Positions 24,377 to 34,193 of a stretch of 58,313 nucleotides of DNA are shown here, piece after piece. The DNA lies in the IMG/VR virus record IMGVR_UViG_3300046462_000093, positions 1-58,313 of that record, one strand, 5' to 3'. Each line of letters begins with the position of its first letter. The stretch's first letter is position 1. The notes below the pieces were generated by a model. It saw only the letters and a program-made list of their open reading frames with translations. It searched no databases and was not told where the DNA came from. Both the position numbers and the translations under genes were made by a program. This DNA comes from a virus.

Positions 24377-26071
24377 ATGCCGCGTGTACCATTAGCAGGA
24401 TCAGCCTATGTTGAACGTGCTGGGATCGCGGGAGCACAAGAAACAATTAATCTATACGCGGAAGATAATTCACCCGATAGTTCTGCACCTACACCATTTA
24501 CTTATTATCCTACACCTGGATCAACAGCAATTGCAGCAGGCATAGCGGAGAAAGTACGCTGCACCTTTAGAACGTCGATTGGGTCTGCTTATGTTGTTAT
24601 AGGCCCCAATGTCTATAATTTGACTATTGGTAATGCGTTGGTTTTGATTGGTAACATTCCAGATAATCAGTCGCAATGTTATATGGCTGATAGTGGAGCG
24701 GTTGCTATACTAGTGGATGGAACGCAAGGATGGGTTATAGATTTAAGCACCAATGAGTTTCATATTATTGTTGATCCGAGCTTTTATGGCGCGGATTTTG
24801 TGGTCTATCAGGATACGTTTTTCATATTCAATAGGCCAGCGACTAATCAATTCTATATTAGCCTATCTAATCCTAGCTATGGTATGTTGTCGGGTACAGC
24901 AATTGCGAGCGGTACAATTGCTGGCGGGGCAGGATACGCGAATGCAGTGTATCAAAATGTTGCTCTTACAGGCGGTTCGGGAACAGGCGCGACAGCGACT
25001 ATTACGGTAACAGGCAATGCAGTTAATACAGTCGATATCAATAATGGTGGCAAGAATTATATCATAGGCGATGTTCTTTCGGCAAATGCTGCCGATATCG
25101 GCGGTGGTGCTGGATTTACCTACACGGTTACAGGAGTAGCTTTAGCTTTTGATCCGCTCGATATTGCTGCCAAGTCTGGTTCGGCTGATCCTATTGTGGG
25201 CATCTTAAGCATACATGATGAATTATGGCTTATTGGTGCTTTAACTACCGAAGTTTGGGTTGGTACAGGTGCAGCAGATTTCTTCTATCAACGTGTTCAA
25301 GGTGCCTACATTGAACACGGTTGCATTGCTCGATATTCTTGTGCAAATACCGATGTTATTGGTATTTGGTTGATGCAAGATAAAGCTGGTAAGAATATTG
25401 TTGTGCAAGGAAGTGCCTACACAGTTGATGAAATTTCTACACCTTATTTGGTTGATCGATTTAACAATTATGCAACGACTGATGATGCTATAGGTTTCTT
25501 TTTTCAAATCGGTTCCCATGCTTTCTATGTATTAGCTTTTCCGACTGCTAATGAAACGTGGCTTTATTCATTGAAAGTAAAAAAGTGGTTTCGTTGGGCA
25601 TTCTATAATGGTGACGATGGTTCGCTTAATCGTCATCGGGCTAATTGTGCGATGTTCTTTAATAAGCAAAATATTGTTGGTGACTTTGAAAACGGATTAC
25701 TTTACACATTGAATTTGGAAGTCTACACGGACAATAATGGACCAATATTGCGGCGCAAGACATTCTTGCATATGCTTAACAATATGGATCGAATTGGCTA
25801 CACGACTTTTGAAGCGGATATGGAAGTAGGCGAGCAAGACCCAACAATCTTGACAGAACCGATGGTTAGTCTAAGCTGGTCTGATAATCGTGGCGTTTCG
25901 TTTGGCTTCCCGGTCGAGCAACAGCTAGGTCGAGGGGGCGAATTTTTAACGGTGCTTCAGTGGAACCGCTGCGGCATGGCACGCGACAGAATTTTTAAGC
26001 TGGAATGGTCCGCGCCAATCAAGACGGCTTTGAATGGTGGCTTTTCCACTGTGATACCGGGCAGGAGTTAA
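24377..26071 (+). CDS. packaged-DNA stabilisation protein, P22 gp10-like
   Basis: 564 residues from the ATG at 24377 (a TTG two codons earlier overlaps the previous stop). Typical features of the gp10 tail-hub family: PRVPLAGSAYVERAG, ETINLYAED, TYYPTPGSTAI, then beta-propeller strands. VGILSIHDELWLIGALTTEVW, YIEHGCIARYS and WLYSLKVKKWFRW are recognisable. An inserted Gly-rich module (about 175-260, GGAGYANAVYQNVALTGGSGTG, NGGKNYIIGDVLSA) interrupts the propeller. It closes the portal channel after packaging together with the gp4-like protein. Confidence 0.8.
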   Translation: MPRVPLAGSAYVERAGIAGAQETINLYAEDNSPDSSAPTPFTYYPTPGSTAIAAGIAEKVRCTFRTSIGSAYVVIGPNVYNLTIGNALVLIGNIPDNQSQCYMADSGAVAILVDGTQGWVIDLSTNEFHIIVDPSFYGADFVVYQDTFFIFNRPATNQFYISLSNPSYGMLSGTAIASGTIAGGAGYANAVYQNVALTGGSGTGATATITVTGNAVNTVDINNGGKNYIIGDVLSANAADIGGGAGFTYTVTGVALAFDPLDIAAKSGSADPIVGILSIHDELWLIGALTTEVWVGTGAADFFYQRVQGAYIEHGCIARYSCANTDVIGIWLMQDKAGKNIVVQGSAYTVDEISTPYLVDRFNNYATTDDAIGFFFQIGSHAFYVLAFPTANETWLYSLKVKKWFRWAFYNGDDGSLNRHRANCAMFFNKQNIVGDFENGLLYTLNLEVYTDNNGPILRRKTFLHMLNNMDRIGYTTFEADMEVGEQDPTILTEPMVSLSWSDNRGVSFGFPVEQQLGRGGEFLTVLQWNRCGMARDRIFKLEWSAPIKTALNGGFSTVIPGRS

Positions 26072-26386
26072 ATGCAGCCGCTTCCTAATCTTGTTTCGCC
26101 TTTGGTAAGTGCTGCAAGAACATTAGTTAAACCTTGGGTACAATTTCTACAACAGTTTGTTCAAGCACCGCCAGCGATTAAAAATGTAACAAGTCCGTAC
26201 ACGGCTGTAGAACCTGGATATATTGTAATTACTGGTGGTGCTGTTATTACGCTTACTAGAGGCAAGGTTAGTATTACGCTTACTGGTCAAGTAATTATTC
26301 CTGTTTCAATTAGTGATACTATAACTTCTCCAAGCGGAATATTGCAATTTATTCCGATATATGGAGCTAATACGACAAATGGATAG
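26072..26386 (+). CDS. small structural-type protein
   Basis: 104 residues. The N-terminal 45 residues are helical and hydrophobic (LVSPLVSAARTLVKPWVQFLQQF). The C-terminal part is beta-rich with AVEPGYIVITGGAVITLTRGKVSITLTGQVIIPVS, a pattern seen in short virion proteins. It starts one base after the stop of the gp10-like gene and overlaps the next start, so it is part of the tail operon. Function unknown. Confidence 0.65.
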   Translation: MQPLPNLVSPLVSAARTLVKPWVQFLQQFVQAPPAIKNVTSPYTAVEPGYIVITGGAVITLTRGKVSITLTGQVIIPVSISDTITSPSGILQFIPIYGANTTNG

Positions 26387-26861
26387 CTACATTCGATTGC
26401 GCGATGGCGGCACGATTACTTATGAAAGTGAGCTATCTACACGCGATAAAGTTACAGCTTTTGAAAGCTTAATGAAAGAACAACCTCAAGTCGAAATACA
26501 AACTAAACATTATTTTTCAAAAGGTGTTTACGCTCGCGAAATTTTCATTCCGAAAGGCACGATCTTAACTGGTCATATTCATAAATATCATAATTTGAAT
26601 ATTATCAGCAAAGGAAAGATTGAAGTTCTTGTAGGTGATGAATTAAAAATTGTCGAAGCTCCGTTTACAATTGTTTCTCCGCCTGGAACGAAGCGTATTG
26701 CTAGAGCACTTGAAGATACAATTTGGACAACTATTCACGGCACTGAAGAAAAAGATTTAGATTTAATCGAAGAAATGTTTATTTGTCATACTGAAGATGA
26801 ATATTTGAAGTTTGAAAAGCAATTGCAGTTACCGTTAGAGGCTGATAAATGCTTGACCTAG
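26379..26861 (+). CDS. cupin-fold protein
   Basis: 160 residues from the ATG at 26379, which overlaps the previous stop (an ATG at 26361 is an alternative). Residues about 60-130 form a cupin barrel: PKGTILTGHIHKYHNLNIISKGKIEV holds the metal-binding HIHKYHN cluster, followed by GDELKIVEAPFTIVSPPGTKRIA and a TTIHGTE strand. Small cupins recur among tail genes of phages; whether they are enzymes or structural is unknown. Confidence 0.8.
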   Translation: MDSYIRLRDGGTITYESELSTRDKVTAFESLMKEQPQVEIQTKHYFSKGVYAREIFIPKGTILTGHIHKYHNLNIISKGKIEVLVGDELKIVEAPFTIVSPPGTKRIARALEDTIWTTIHGTEEKDLDLIEEMFICHTEDEYLKFEKQLQLPLEADKCLT

Positions 26862-27670
26862 ATGGAGAAAGCAATGTTAATTTTCATTTTCATCATAGTG
26901 ATGGGGCTATGCATGATCGATTTTGTAACGCGTGGGTTGCTGCTGCAATCGTCGGAAGTGGCATAATCAGTGCCGCTACAACTGCATATTCTGCAAATAA
27001 AGCAGCAAGCGCACAAACACAAGCTAATGATACTGCTGCGCAGTTACAAGCAAACATCTTCAACAAGACGCAAGAAAATCTTGCACCTTTCATTAATGAA
27101 GGCGGCACAGCTACCAATTTGTTGAATGCTAAATTGCCTGAATTGACTTCTCCGATTACAATGGATCAGAATACATTGGAGAAGACGCCTGGATATCAAT
27201 TCAATTTAACGCAAGGATTGAAAGCCACGCAAAATTCGGCTGCGGCTCGCGGTCTTGGTATATCGGGAGCGGCTTTAAAGGGTGCTTCTACATTTGCAAC
27301 TGGACTTGCCGATAGCACCTATCAAAATCAATTTAACAATGCTAACATCAATCAAACAAATGCTTACAATCGATTGAAAGGCTTAATTGATACCGGAGCA
27401 CAAGCCGCAACTGGTCAAGGTCAGATAGGTGCAGCTACCGGAGCAAATGTCAGTAGTAATCTTGTTGGTGCTGGCAATGCACAAGCCGCAGCATATAATG
27501 CGACCGGAGCGGCTGTAAATAATTTAGCTAATAATGTTGGTGGGTATGCTGCCTACAAAGGCTTGTATGGTGGTGGTTTTGGCGGAAATAATAATGGAAG
27601 CGGATTGCCAATTCAATACAATTTACCTAATCCTAATGGTGGCGGCAATGCTGTAGGATATGGACCATAA
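26849..27670 (+). CDS. ejection or DNA-transfer protein (first of three)
   Basis: 273 residues, start overlapping the cupin gene. After an N-terminal segment of 30 residues comes a hydrophobic, glycine-containing helix AAAIVGSGIISAATTAYSANKAA, then Gln/Asn/Ala-rich helices (ENLAPFINEGGTATNLL, PGYQFNLTQGLKATQNSAAARGLG, SGAALKGASTFATGLADSTYQNQFNNA in pieces) and a Gly/Asn-rich tail. This composition matches the small P22-type proteins injected with the DNA to form a channel across the envelope. Confidence 0.75.
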   Translation: MLDLDGESNVNFHFHHSDGAMHDRFCNAWVAAAIVGSGIISAATTAYSANKAASAQTQANDTAAQLQANIFNKTQENLAPFINEGGTATNLLNAKLPELTSPITMDQNTLEKTPGYQFNLTQGLKATQNSAAARGLGISGAALKGASTFATGLADSTYQNQFNNANINQTNAYNRLKGLIDTGAQAATGQGQIGAATGANVSSNLVGAGNAQAAAYNATGAAVNNLANNVGGYAAYKGLYGGGFGGNNNGSGLPIQYNLPNPNGGGNAVGYGP

Positions 27671-27673
27671 CAA

Positions 27674-29053
27674 ATGCCCGATACTGATACAAGTTCATAT
27701 CCAAAGCTTCCGGCTAATCCGCCAAGCTTTCTCGATACTGCTGGAAAGTTTCAGGCATTGCAAAGCAATGCATTGACGCTTCAACAGCAACAATTGGGAT
27801 TAATTCAAAATCGGTTCAAAGCTGTAGCTGGTCAAATTCCAGGATTGCTATCAAAGCCTGATTTGAATGAAAAGGATATTGTTCAATTTTATACAAACAA
27901 TCAAAAAGAAGGTTTGATGGATGCTGATACTACTGCCACGGAAATAGGTCAAATTCCGCCTACACAAGGCATGCCGCCTGATCGTGCTGTTGCGACATTG
28001 AAGAATTGGCTTGGTAACAAGCTTCAGATGGCACAAAGCACAATGGAAGCTTTGAACTATCATTTAGGGCAGCAAGGAACTGTAAACAATAATGCTGCAA
28101 TTCAACCGACATTAGCTAGTCCTAAGCCGGGTTTTGGAGGATTGTCGCAAGGTGGCGTTATAGCGACACAGCCGGGCATTTCGCTTCAACCTGGGCCTAC
28201 GCAGCCTACCGTATCACAAGGCGCACCTGGACAGCCGCCAAGGGGAACACCAGGCATTCTAGGGCCTACCAATGTTAATCCTTTGCCTGTTGGACCGCGT
28301 AACGTCCAAGGTAATATTCAAGGTATGGGTAATGTAACAGGTGTAACAGTCGGTCCCGATCAACCTAATATGGGCGGTGTACCATCTGCCGGCTTGCCTA
28401 CTCGCGTACCGACACAAGCATTTACACCAACTGGTAATCCGCCATTATTTGAAGCTGGTAAAACGCAATTAGCACAAGATCAGCAAATTGCAGCACAGAA
28501 ATCACAATCTCTAATTCCAATCTTGCAAGCCATTCCTCTAATGAAGGATATTATGGCTGGTCCTGGAACTAATCAATTCACACACGCTGTTGCAGCATTG
28601 AAAGCGTTCGGTTTTATTCCGACTGATGTAAACGATCCTATAGCAATTAGACAAGAGGTTGTTAAGAAACTTAATGCCTATGTTTCGAGCAATCCAGTTG
28701 GGCAACGATCCGATGCTTCACAGACATTGTTAGAAGCTTCTAGTCCAAGTCCAAACATTCAAATTCTTCCTGCTTTGACACGTTTGGCTAAGGACGCTGT
28801 TGCGCAAGATCGCACTATAATTTCTAAACCGGGTGCTTTTACGAGCGATGATTTATCACAATATGGTAAACACACGTCTACTTATTCTGGCTCGATTGAT
28901 CAACAAGCTATGCAACTTGATCAAATGGAACCAAAAGAGCGTCAGTCATTACTTGATAAAATGAAAAAAGAAGCTACTACAACGCAAGGTAAAAAGTTTT
29001 GGAATACGCTGCGTATTATCAAACAACAAGGGTTGTTTAACGTAGGTCAATAA
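27674..29053 (+). CDS. ejection-type internal virion protein (second of three)
   Basis: 459 residues. N-terminal coiled-coil region (FQALQSNALTLQQQQLGLIQNRFKA in pieces), a Pro/Gly/Gln-rich low-complexity middle (about 150-260), and a helical C-terminal part (SLIPILQAIPLMKDIMAG, QTLLEASSPSPN, LDKMKKEATTTQGKKFW). It lies between two other ejection-like genes and shares an overlapping stop/start (29053) with the next, as in P22 gp7-gp20-gp16 clusters. Confidence 0.65.
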   Translation: MPDTDTSSYPKLPANPPSFLDTAGKFQALQSNALTLQQQQLGLIQNRFKAVAGQIPGLLSKPDLNEKDIVQFYTNNQKEGLMDADTTATEIGQIPPTQGMPPDRAVATLKNWLGNKLQMAQSTMEALNYHLGQQGTVNNNAAIQPTLASPKPGFGGLSQGGVIATQPGISLQPGPTQPTVSQGAPGQPPRGTPGILGPTNVNPLPVGPRNVQGNIQGMGNVTGVTVGPDQPNMGGVPSAGLPTRVPTQAFTPTGNPPLFEAGKTQLAQDQQIAAQKSQSLIPILQAIPLMKDIMAGPGTNQFTHAVAALKAFGFIPTDVNDPIAIRQEVVKKLNAYVSSNPVGQRSDASQTLLEASSPSPNIQILPALTRLAKDAVAQDRTIISKPGAFTSDDLSQYGKHTSTYSGSIDQQAMQLDQMEPKERQSLLDKMKKEATTTQGKKFWNTLRIIKQQGLFNVGQ

Positions 29054-30999
29054 TGCCGCTTCCTACACAAAATCTTTCTGATATCTATGCAGCACAGGGT
29101 ATGAAAAACCCTGAGTTGACCTATGACAATAACGGTAATCCCATTTACGTTTCTGCTGATAATTTCAATGATATCGAGGATTTATATAATACATTTAGCG
29201 GTAAAGGAACTTCCAACGAAAAGCCTGCTGAAGATATCGAGGATTTGTACAAATCATTTAGCTCGCCTGTAGAAGCAACAAAGCCACTAGAACAAAAAGA
29301 ATTTTGGCAAGGCTTTAAGGATGATCCTACTTGGTCTGGATTGTTGGCTAAAGCGGCTGTATCGTCATTGCGAGGATTAAAAGATATTGTCGATACCGGA
29401 GCGGAAGGTTTGGCGAGTGGTGTTTCTGCTGTTGCAAACAAGGTATTACCTGAAAGCTTAGCTGGTCCTATTCGACAAAGTGCAGAAAGCACGACTGCTG
29501 AAGATACAGCGGCTCGCAATAAATACAATCAGGAGTATCCACCATCCGAAGGAATACTACCTAACGTAACAGATATTGGTAGGGCAGCAGGCCAGATTGC
29601 AGGGACCGCTCCGCTTATGCCTTTGAAGGCATTTCAGGCCATTAGGGCTGCTGCTGGTGCGTTGCCCACAATATCGGCTTCTGGCGTCAAGGTAGCGGCA
29701 CCATTGCTCAATAGGGCTGCGGCTGCGACTGGCATAGGTGCGTTAGGTGGTGGCATTCTAGGGGCTGCGACCAATTCGACTAACGAGCAAGGTTTACCAG
29801 CAAATGTCGGAACGGGTGTACTGACAGGCGCTATCGGTGGCCCTGCTGTTACAGGTGCAGGGGATTTGGCAAAAGGTATCGGCGGTAAGATTGTGGGCAA
29901 GATTACGCCAACTGTTGCCGATTTAGCGAAGCGAGCCGAACAATTAGGTATTAATCTTAAGGCTACACAAGTTTCTGGCAGTCCGTTGCTAAAGAAGTTT
30001 GATCAAATGAGCGGTATGTTGCCGTTCTCAGGAGCGCAAGGGATTACAGATAAGCAAATTGGTCAATTCACAAGGGCTGTTTCGCGTACATTTGGCCAAA
30101 ATACTGATGAAATTACGCCACAAGTTGTTGCAAATGCGCGCAAGACTATTGGCGGAAGAATGGAGAATGTCTATAAAGGTGCAACTGTTAATGCTGATGC
30201 TAAGTTAGGTCAGGATTTACATTCTATTATTAATGATGCTGCTGGTACTCATGCAGAAGGTGAGTTGCGGCCAGTAATGACACAGATAAGAAACGTTATT
30301 ACAAAAATAGATCAAAATGGAGAAATAAGCGGCGAAGCTTATCACGCTTTAACTAAGTATGATGCTATGCTTTCACAAGCGCAGAAGTCGCGTAATCCTA
30401 ATATTGCCAATTCAGCAAATCGTATTAGAAATGCACTTGAAGGTGCATTAGATCGAAGTTTGCCACCAAATCAAAAGGCGATTTTAAATCAGGCTCGCCA
30501 ACAATACAAAGCAGCAATGACGGTTAAAGATTTGGTTGATCAATCTGCCGAAGGTTATGTAAGTCCGTTAAAGCTTATGCAAAAAGTCAATAAAGCTCCT
30601 GGTGGCAAATTAGGATCAGGAGAATTAGGTGAGCTTGCGGATATCGGTCGAAAGTTCTTTCCGACGCCTGCTGATAGTGGTACACCACTAGGCGAAAAGA
30701 TTTTAAGTGCGACAGGTGCATTTTTACACAATCCGTTGTCCGCTGCTACAGCCGGGGGAAGCGCACTTTTAAGCGGCGCTACTTTATTCGATGTTGGAAG
30801 TGGTGGAATTGGATTGACAGTTAATCGATTATTGCGAGCGGCTGTGAATAGCAATGTGACAAGACGCGCGATTATTCGTTCGGGTACAGGCGAAACACAT
30901 GGAATTATTAACAAGGCTGGTGAAGCAATACAGCCTTATTCGAGCCAATTAGTTAAGCGGAAAAATAAAACCGGATTACCCGTCGCTTTGCAGAAATAA
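29053..30999 (+). CDS. large ejection-type internal virion protein (third of three)
   Basis: 648 residues. Residues 40-80 carry a twice-repeated DIEDLY-(N/K)-(T/S)-F motif. There is a Gly/Ala-rich membrane-active segment (about 225-285, ATGIGALGGGILGAATN and GTGVLTGAIGGPAVTGAG) and a long helical C-terminal half with a basic end. Such proteins are expelled through the tail and insert in the host envelope. Arrangement and composition support the call; no single diagnostic motif was seen. Confidence 0.65.
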   Translation: MPLPTQNLSDIYAAQGMKNPELTYDNNGNPIYVSADNFNDIEDLYNTFSGKGTSNEKPAEDIEDLYKSFSSPVEATKPLEQKEFWQGFKDDPTWSGLLAKAAVSSLRGLKDIVDTGAEGLASGVSAVANKVLPESLAGPIRQSAESTTAEDTAARNKYNQEYPPSEGILPNVTDIGRAAGQIAGTAPLMPLKAFQAIRAAAGALPTISASGVKVAAPLLNRAAAATGIGALGGGILGAATNSTNEQGLPANVGTGVLTGAIGGPAVTGAGDLAKGIGGKIVGKITPTVADLAKRAEQLGINLKATQVSGSPLLKKFDQMSGMLPFSGAQGITDKQIGQFTRAVSRTFGQNTDEITPQVVANARKTIGGRMENVYKGATVNADAKLGQDLHSIINDAAGTHAEGELRPVMTQIRNVITKIDQNGEISGEAYHALTKYDAMLSQAQKSRNPNIANSANRIRNALEGALDRSLPPNQKAILNQARQQYKAAMTVKDLVDQSAEGYVSPLKLMQKVNKAPGGKLGSGELGELADIGRKFFPTPADSGTPLGEKILSATGAFLHNPLSAATAGGSALLSGATLFDVGSGGIGLTVNRLLRAAVNSNVTRRAIIRSGTGETHGIINKAGEAIQPYSSQLVKRKNKTGLPVALQK

Positions 31000-31096
31000 A
31001 GTCTTGAAAAAATTCCAGACAAACGAAATGATGCAAGCTGTTATTATCCAAGTCCAGTCGATATATTCTCGAAAATAGATTGCAACGGTAAGCCAG

Positions 31097-34000
31097 ATGA
31101 TGAAGAAAATTAACAGTTTCATTTTTACTGCTTTCGTTTATTGTTTGTCTTGCAGTTTAGTATTTGCACAATCTGCTGCATTACTTCCTAATGCTTTGCA
31201 GCAATATTTCGATAACAACGGTAATCCGCTTACCAGCGGTACAGTTGGTTTTTATTATCCCTCTACATTCAATCTCAAACCTGTTTGGCAGGATGCGAAC
31301 GAAGCTACACCTTGGACCAATCCTTTGACTTTGGATGCTGGTGGCAAGCCTCCTGGGGGATCAGGCGGCATTTACGGGCAAGGAACCTATCGTCAGATTG
31401 TCAAGGATGCAAGCGGCAATACGATTTGGGATGCTGTAACAGCCGCTCCGGGTACTAGCACAATAGTAGGAACAGGCGACGGTGATCTTGTGGGCACTGT
31501 CAAGCCCTGGGCTGGTATTCAAGCGCCTAATCAATATTTATTTGCTTTCGGTCAACAGATTTCACGTACAACTTATTCAGTATTATTTACTGCAATTACG
31601 CAAACATTAAATGTTGTTTGTAGTAATGGTGGAAGCGCGAATACCTTAACTGGAATTTCAGATACAACGCAAATTAGAATTGGCTCGCCTATAGAAACGA
31701 CTTGTGTTATTCCTGGAACAACAGTTGTTTCTAAGACTTCATCAACTGTTGTAATGTCTAATCCATCTACTGTTAATTTGAATACAAGTGCTGTATTTTT
31801 TCCATTTGGTAATGGTGACGGATCAACAACATTTACGCTTCCTGATTTCAGAGGAAATGTAATTGCCGGTCGTCCTAATATGGGCGGCACAGCTTCGACA
31901 AACTTAACGAATGCTTTTTGTGCCAATGCAACAGCCCAAGGTGTAGTTTGTGGAAGTCAAAGTGAAACTTTAGTTCAAAATAATTTACCGAATGTTTTAT
32001 TTTCACCTTCATTTAGTGGAACACCTACGGGTCAAACATTTGCTACTAGTTCTAATAGTCAAGCTTATAATATTAGTGCTGGCGCTACTCCTGTTGTGAC
32101 TTCTTTAAATCTTGCATCCGTTACAGCTACAGGTACTATTAGCGGAATTAGACTTAACGGTAACGTTACAGAACAAGCCTTTTCACTTGTTCAACCAACA
32201 ATTACATTGAACTATATTATAAAAGTTACTCCCGATGCTAATTCAGCCATTGCATTAGGGGTTACATCACTTGGCGGAATGATTGGAGATATTGCTTGCG
32301 GAAATGGTTTAAGTTGCACAGGAAATATAGTAAGTGTAACAGGTGGTGGCGGTGGCGGTACTCCGGGAGGCTCTAATACAGCAATTCAATTTAACAGCGC
32401 AGGTATTTTTGGCGGTGCTAGTAATTTAACTTGGTCTAGTCCAACTTTATCTATTGGTTTAAATGCTAGTTCAACTGGTCAAATAGCTCTTTTGGGTTCG
32501 ACTTCTGGTGCTGTAACTCAAACAGTGCAAAATAACGCTGGATCGGTAACTATTACTTGGGGTAATGTTAGTGGTACTCCTGCTGTAACCGGGACTTTAC
32601 CACTTCAAATCACAACATCAACGGGTGATATTTCTTGTTCAACATGTGGAATTACAACTAATCCTTTATCGCAATTTGCAGCAACGACTTCGGCGCAATT
32701 AGCTGGTGTAATATCTGATGAAACTGGAACAGGAGCGTTAGTTTTTGCTAATACGCCAACTTTAATTACTCCTGTTCTTGGCGTAGCATCTGCAACCACA
32801 ATTAATAAAGTTACCTTAACTACTCCTGCTACAGGATCAACTCTAACTATTTTAGATGGCAAGACTTTAACAGCTAATAACTCACTCACATTAGCCGGCA
32901 CCGATGCTACAACTATTACGTTTCAAGGCACAGATACTTATGTAGGTCGCGCAACTACCGATACGTTGACCAATAAAACTTTTGACACAGCAGGAACCGG
33001 AAACAGCTTTAAGATTGCCGGAACTGGTATTACTGCTATCGGCGGCAATACTGCTACAGTTGGTACAGTTGCTGGCGTGCTCATTAGTGGGCATTGTGTT
33101 AGCATCGATGCGAATTTAAATTTTATCGATGCTGGCGGCGCTTGCACGACTGGCGGCGGTGGTGGAACGGTCAATTCCGGTACTGCTGGTCAGATGACTT
33201 ATTATGGCGGTACTGGAACCGTTGTTAGCGGCAATCCGAATTTTACGATTTCAACCGGAGCGGTAACAATCGGTATCGGTGGTTCAGTGCAAGGTAGCTT
33301 GAAATTAGCTGGTGCGACAAGCGGAACAACTACACTTGCTGTAGCTGCTGCGGCTTCAGGTACTTTAACGTTGCCTTCGGCTACAGATACTCTTGTGGGC
33401 AGAGCAACAACTGATACATTGACGAATAAAACTTTGACTGCACCTGTTATTGCAACAATTTCAAATACTGGTACATTAACATTGCCCACAAGCACGGATA
33501 CGCTTGTTGGTCGTGCAACAACAGATACTCTTACTAATAAGACGTATGATACTGCTGGAACCGGAAATGTTTTCAAAATTAACGGAACAACTATAACTTC
33601 TATTTCCGGCAATACTGCTAAGCTTGGTAGCATTTCAGGTGCATTGGTTAATAATGATTGTGCCTCTTTTGATGCAAGTGGTAATATTGTTGACAGTGGT
33701 ACTACATGCGCTTCATCTTCAGTTACAAATGTTATTATTGCTGCTGGAACAGGAATTGCTGTTTCAGGTACTTGCAATATAACAACAAGTGGAACGTGTA
33801 CAGTTGCAACGGCTTTATCAAAGATTACTAATTCGCTCGGAGCCGATGTTAATCTAAACAATACAGGACTTTATTTCGACGGTCCTAGCGTAGCGCAAGG
33901 TGCATCTGGTGTATGGTTTGCATCTGGTAATGTTATAGTATTGGATACAGCAGGAGCGGCAAATATTTATTGTAAATTATGGGATGGAACAACAGTTATT

Positions 34001-34192
34001 GATAGCGGGGTTACACGTATCGCTGCGGCTGGAACTCTTATTAATTCTCTTTCTTTGTCAGGATATATTACCACTCCCGGTGCAAATATTCGCATATCTT
34101 GTAACGACGCAACTTCCACTTCTGGCTTTATTAAATTTAATTCTACCGGAAATTTGAAAGATAGCACTATTTCAGCAATTAGAATACAATAA
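31097..34192 (+). CDS. tail fibre with signal peptide and tail-collar domain
   Basis: 1031 residues. Signal peptide 1-24 (cleavage after VFA). Residues 25-110 (LPNALQQYFDNNGNPLTSGTVGFY, RQIVKDASGNTIWDA in pieces) form a classic phage fibre N-terminal module. Residues about 135-290 are a tail-collar domain (VKPWAGIQAPNQYLFAFGQ, TFTLPDFRGNVIAGRPNMGG). Then three VGRATTDTLTNKT repeats (about 616, 770, 810), a hallmark of fibre shafts, and a beta-rich tip. It recognises the host surface. A secretion signal on such a fibre is unexpected. Confidence 0.88.
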   Translation: MMKKINSFIFTAFVYCLSCSLVFAQSAALLPNALQQYFDNNGNPLTSGTVGFYYPSTFNLKPVWQDANEATPWTNPLTLDAGGKPPGGSGGIYGQGTYRQIVKDASGNTIWDAVTAAPGTSTIVGTGDGDLVGTVKPWAGIQAPNQYLFAFGQQISRTTYSVLFTAITQTLNVVCSNGGSANTLTGISDTTQIRIGSPIETTCVIPGTTVVSKTSSTVVMSNPSTVNLNTSAVFFPFGNGDGSTTFTLPDFRGNVIAGRPNMGGTASTNLTNAFCANATAQGVVCGSQSETLVQNNLPNVLFSPSFSGTPTGQTFATSSNSQAYNISAGATPVVTSLNLASVTATGTISGIRLNGNVTEQAFSLVQPTITLNYIIKVTPDANSAIALGVTSLGGMIGDIACGNGLSCTGNIVSVTGGGGGGTPGGSNTAIQFNSAGIFGGASNLTWSSPTLSIGLNASSTGQIALLGSTSGAVTQTVQNNAGSVTITWGNVSGTPAVTGTLPLQITTSTGDISCSTCGITTNPLSQFAATTSAQLAGVISDETGTGALVFANTPTLITPVLGVASATTINKVTLTTPATGSTLTILDGKTLTANNSLTLAGTDATTITFQGTDTYVGRATTDTLTNKTFDTAGTGNSFKIAGTGITAIGGNTATVGTVAGVLISGHCVSIDANLNFIDAGGACTTGGGGGTVNSGTAGQMTYYGGTGTVVSGNPNFTISTGAVTIGIGGSVQGSLKLAGATSGTTTLAVAAAASGTLTLPSATDTLVGRATTDTLTNKTLTAPVIATISNTGTLTLPTSTDTLVGRATTDTLTNKTYDTAGTGNVFKINGTTITSISGNTAKLGSISGALVNNDCASFDASGNIVDSGTTCASSSVTNVIIAAGTGIAVSGTCNITTSGTCTVATALSKITNSLGADVNLNNTGLYFDGPSVAQGASGVWFASGNVIVLDTAGAANIYCKLWDGTTVIDSGVTRIAAAGTLINSLSLSGYITTPGANIRISCNDATSTSGFIKFNSTGNLKDSTISAIRIQ

Positions 34193-34193
34193 C

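Noticed and set aside
32930-33560. Repeated segments in the fibre gene considered as a CRISPR-like or DNA repeat array
   Set aside because: The repeats are coding VGRATTDTLTNKT shaft units with variable spacing and no unique spacers.
33202-33861. Long antisense frame (219 codons) opposite the collar-domain fibre
   Set aside because: It mirrors the repetitive Thr/Gly codons of the fibre and has Val/Pro-rich low-complexity sequence, no ribosome-binding site and no recognisable domain.
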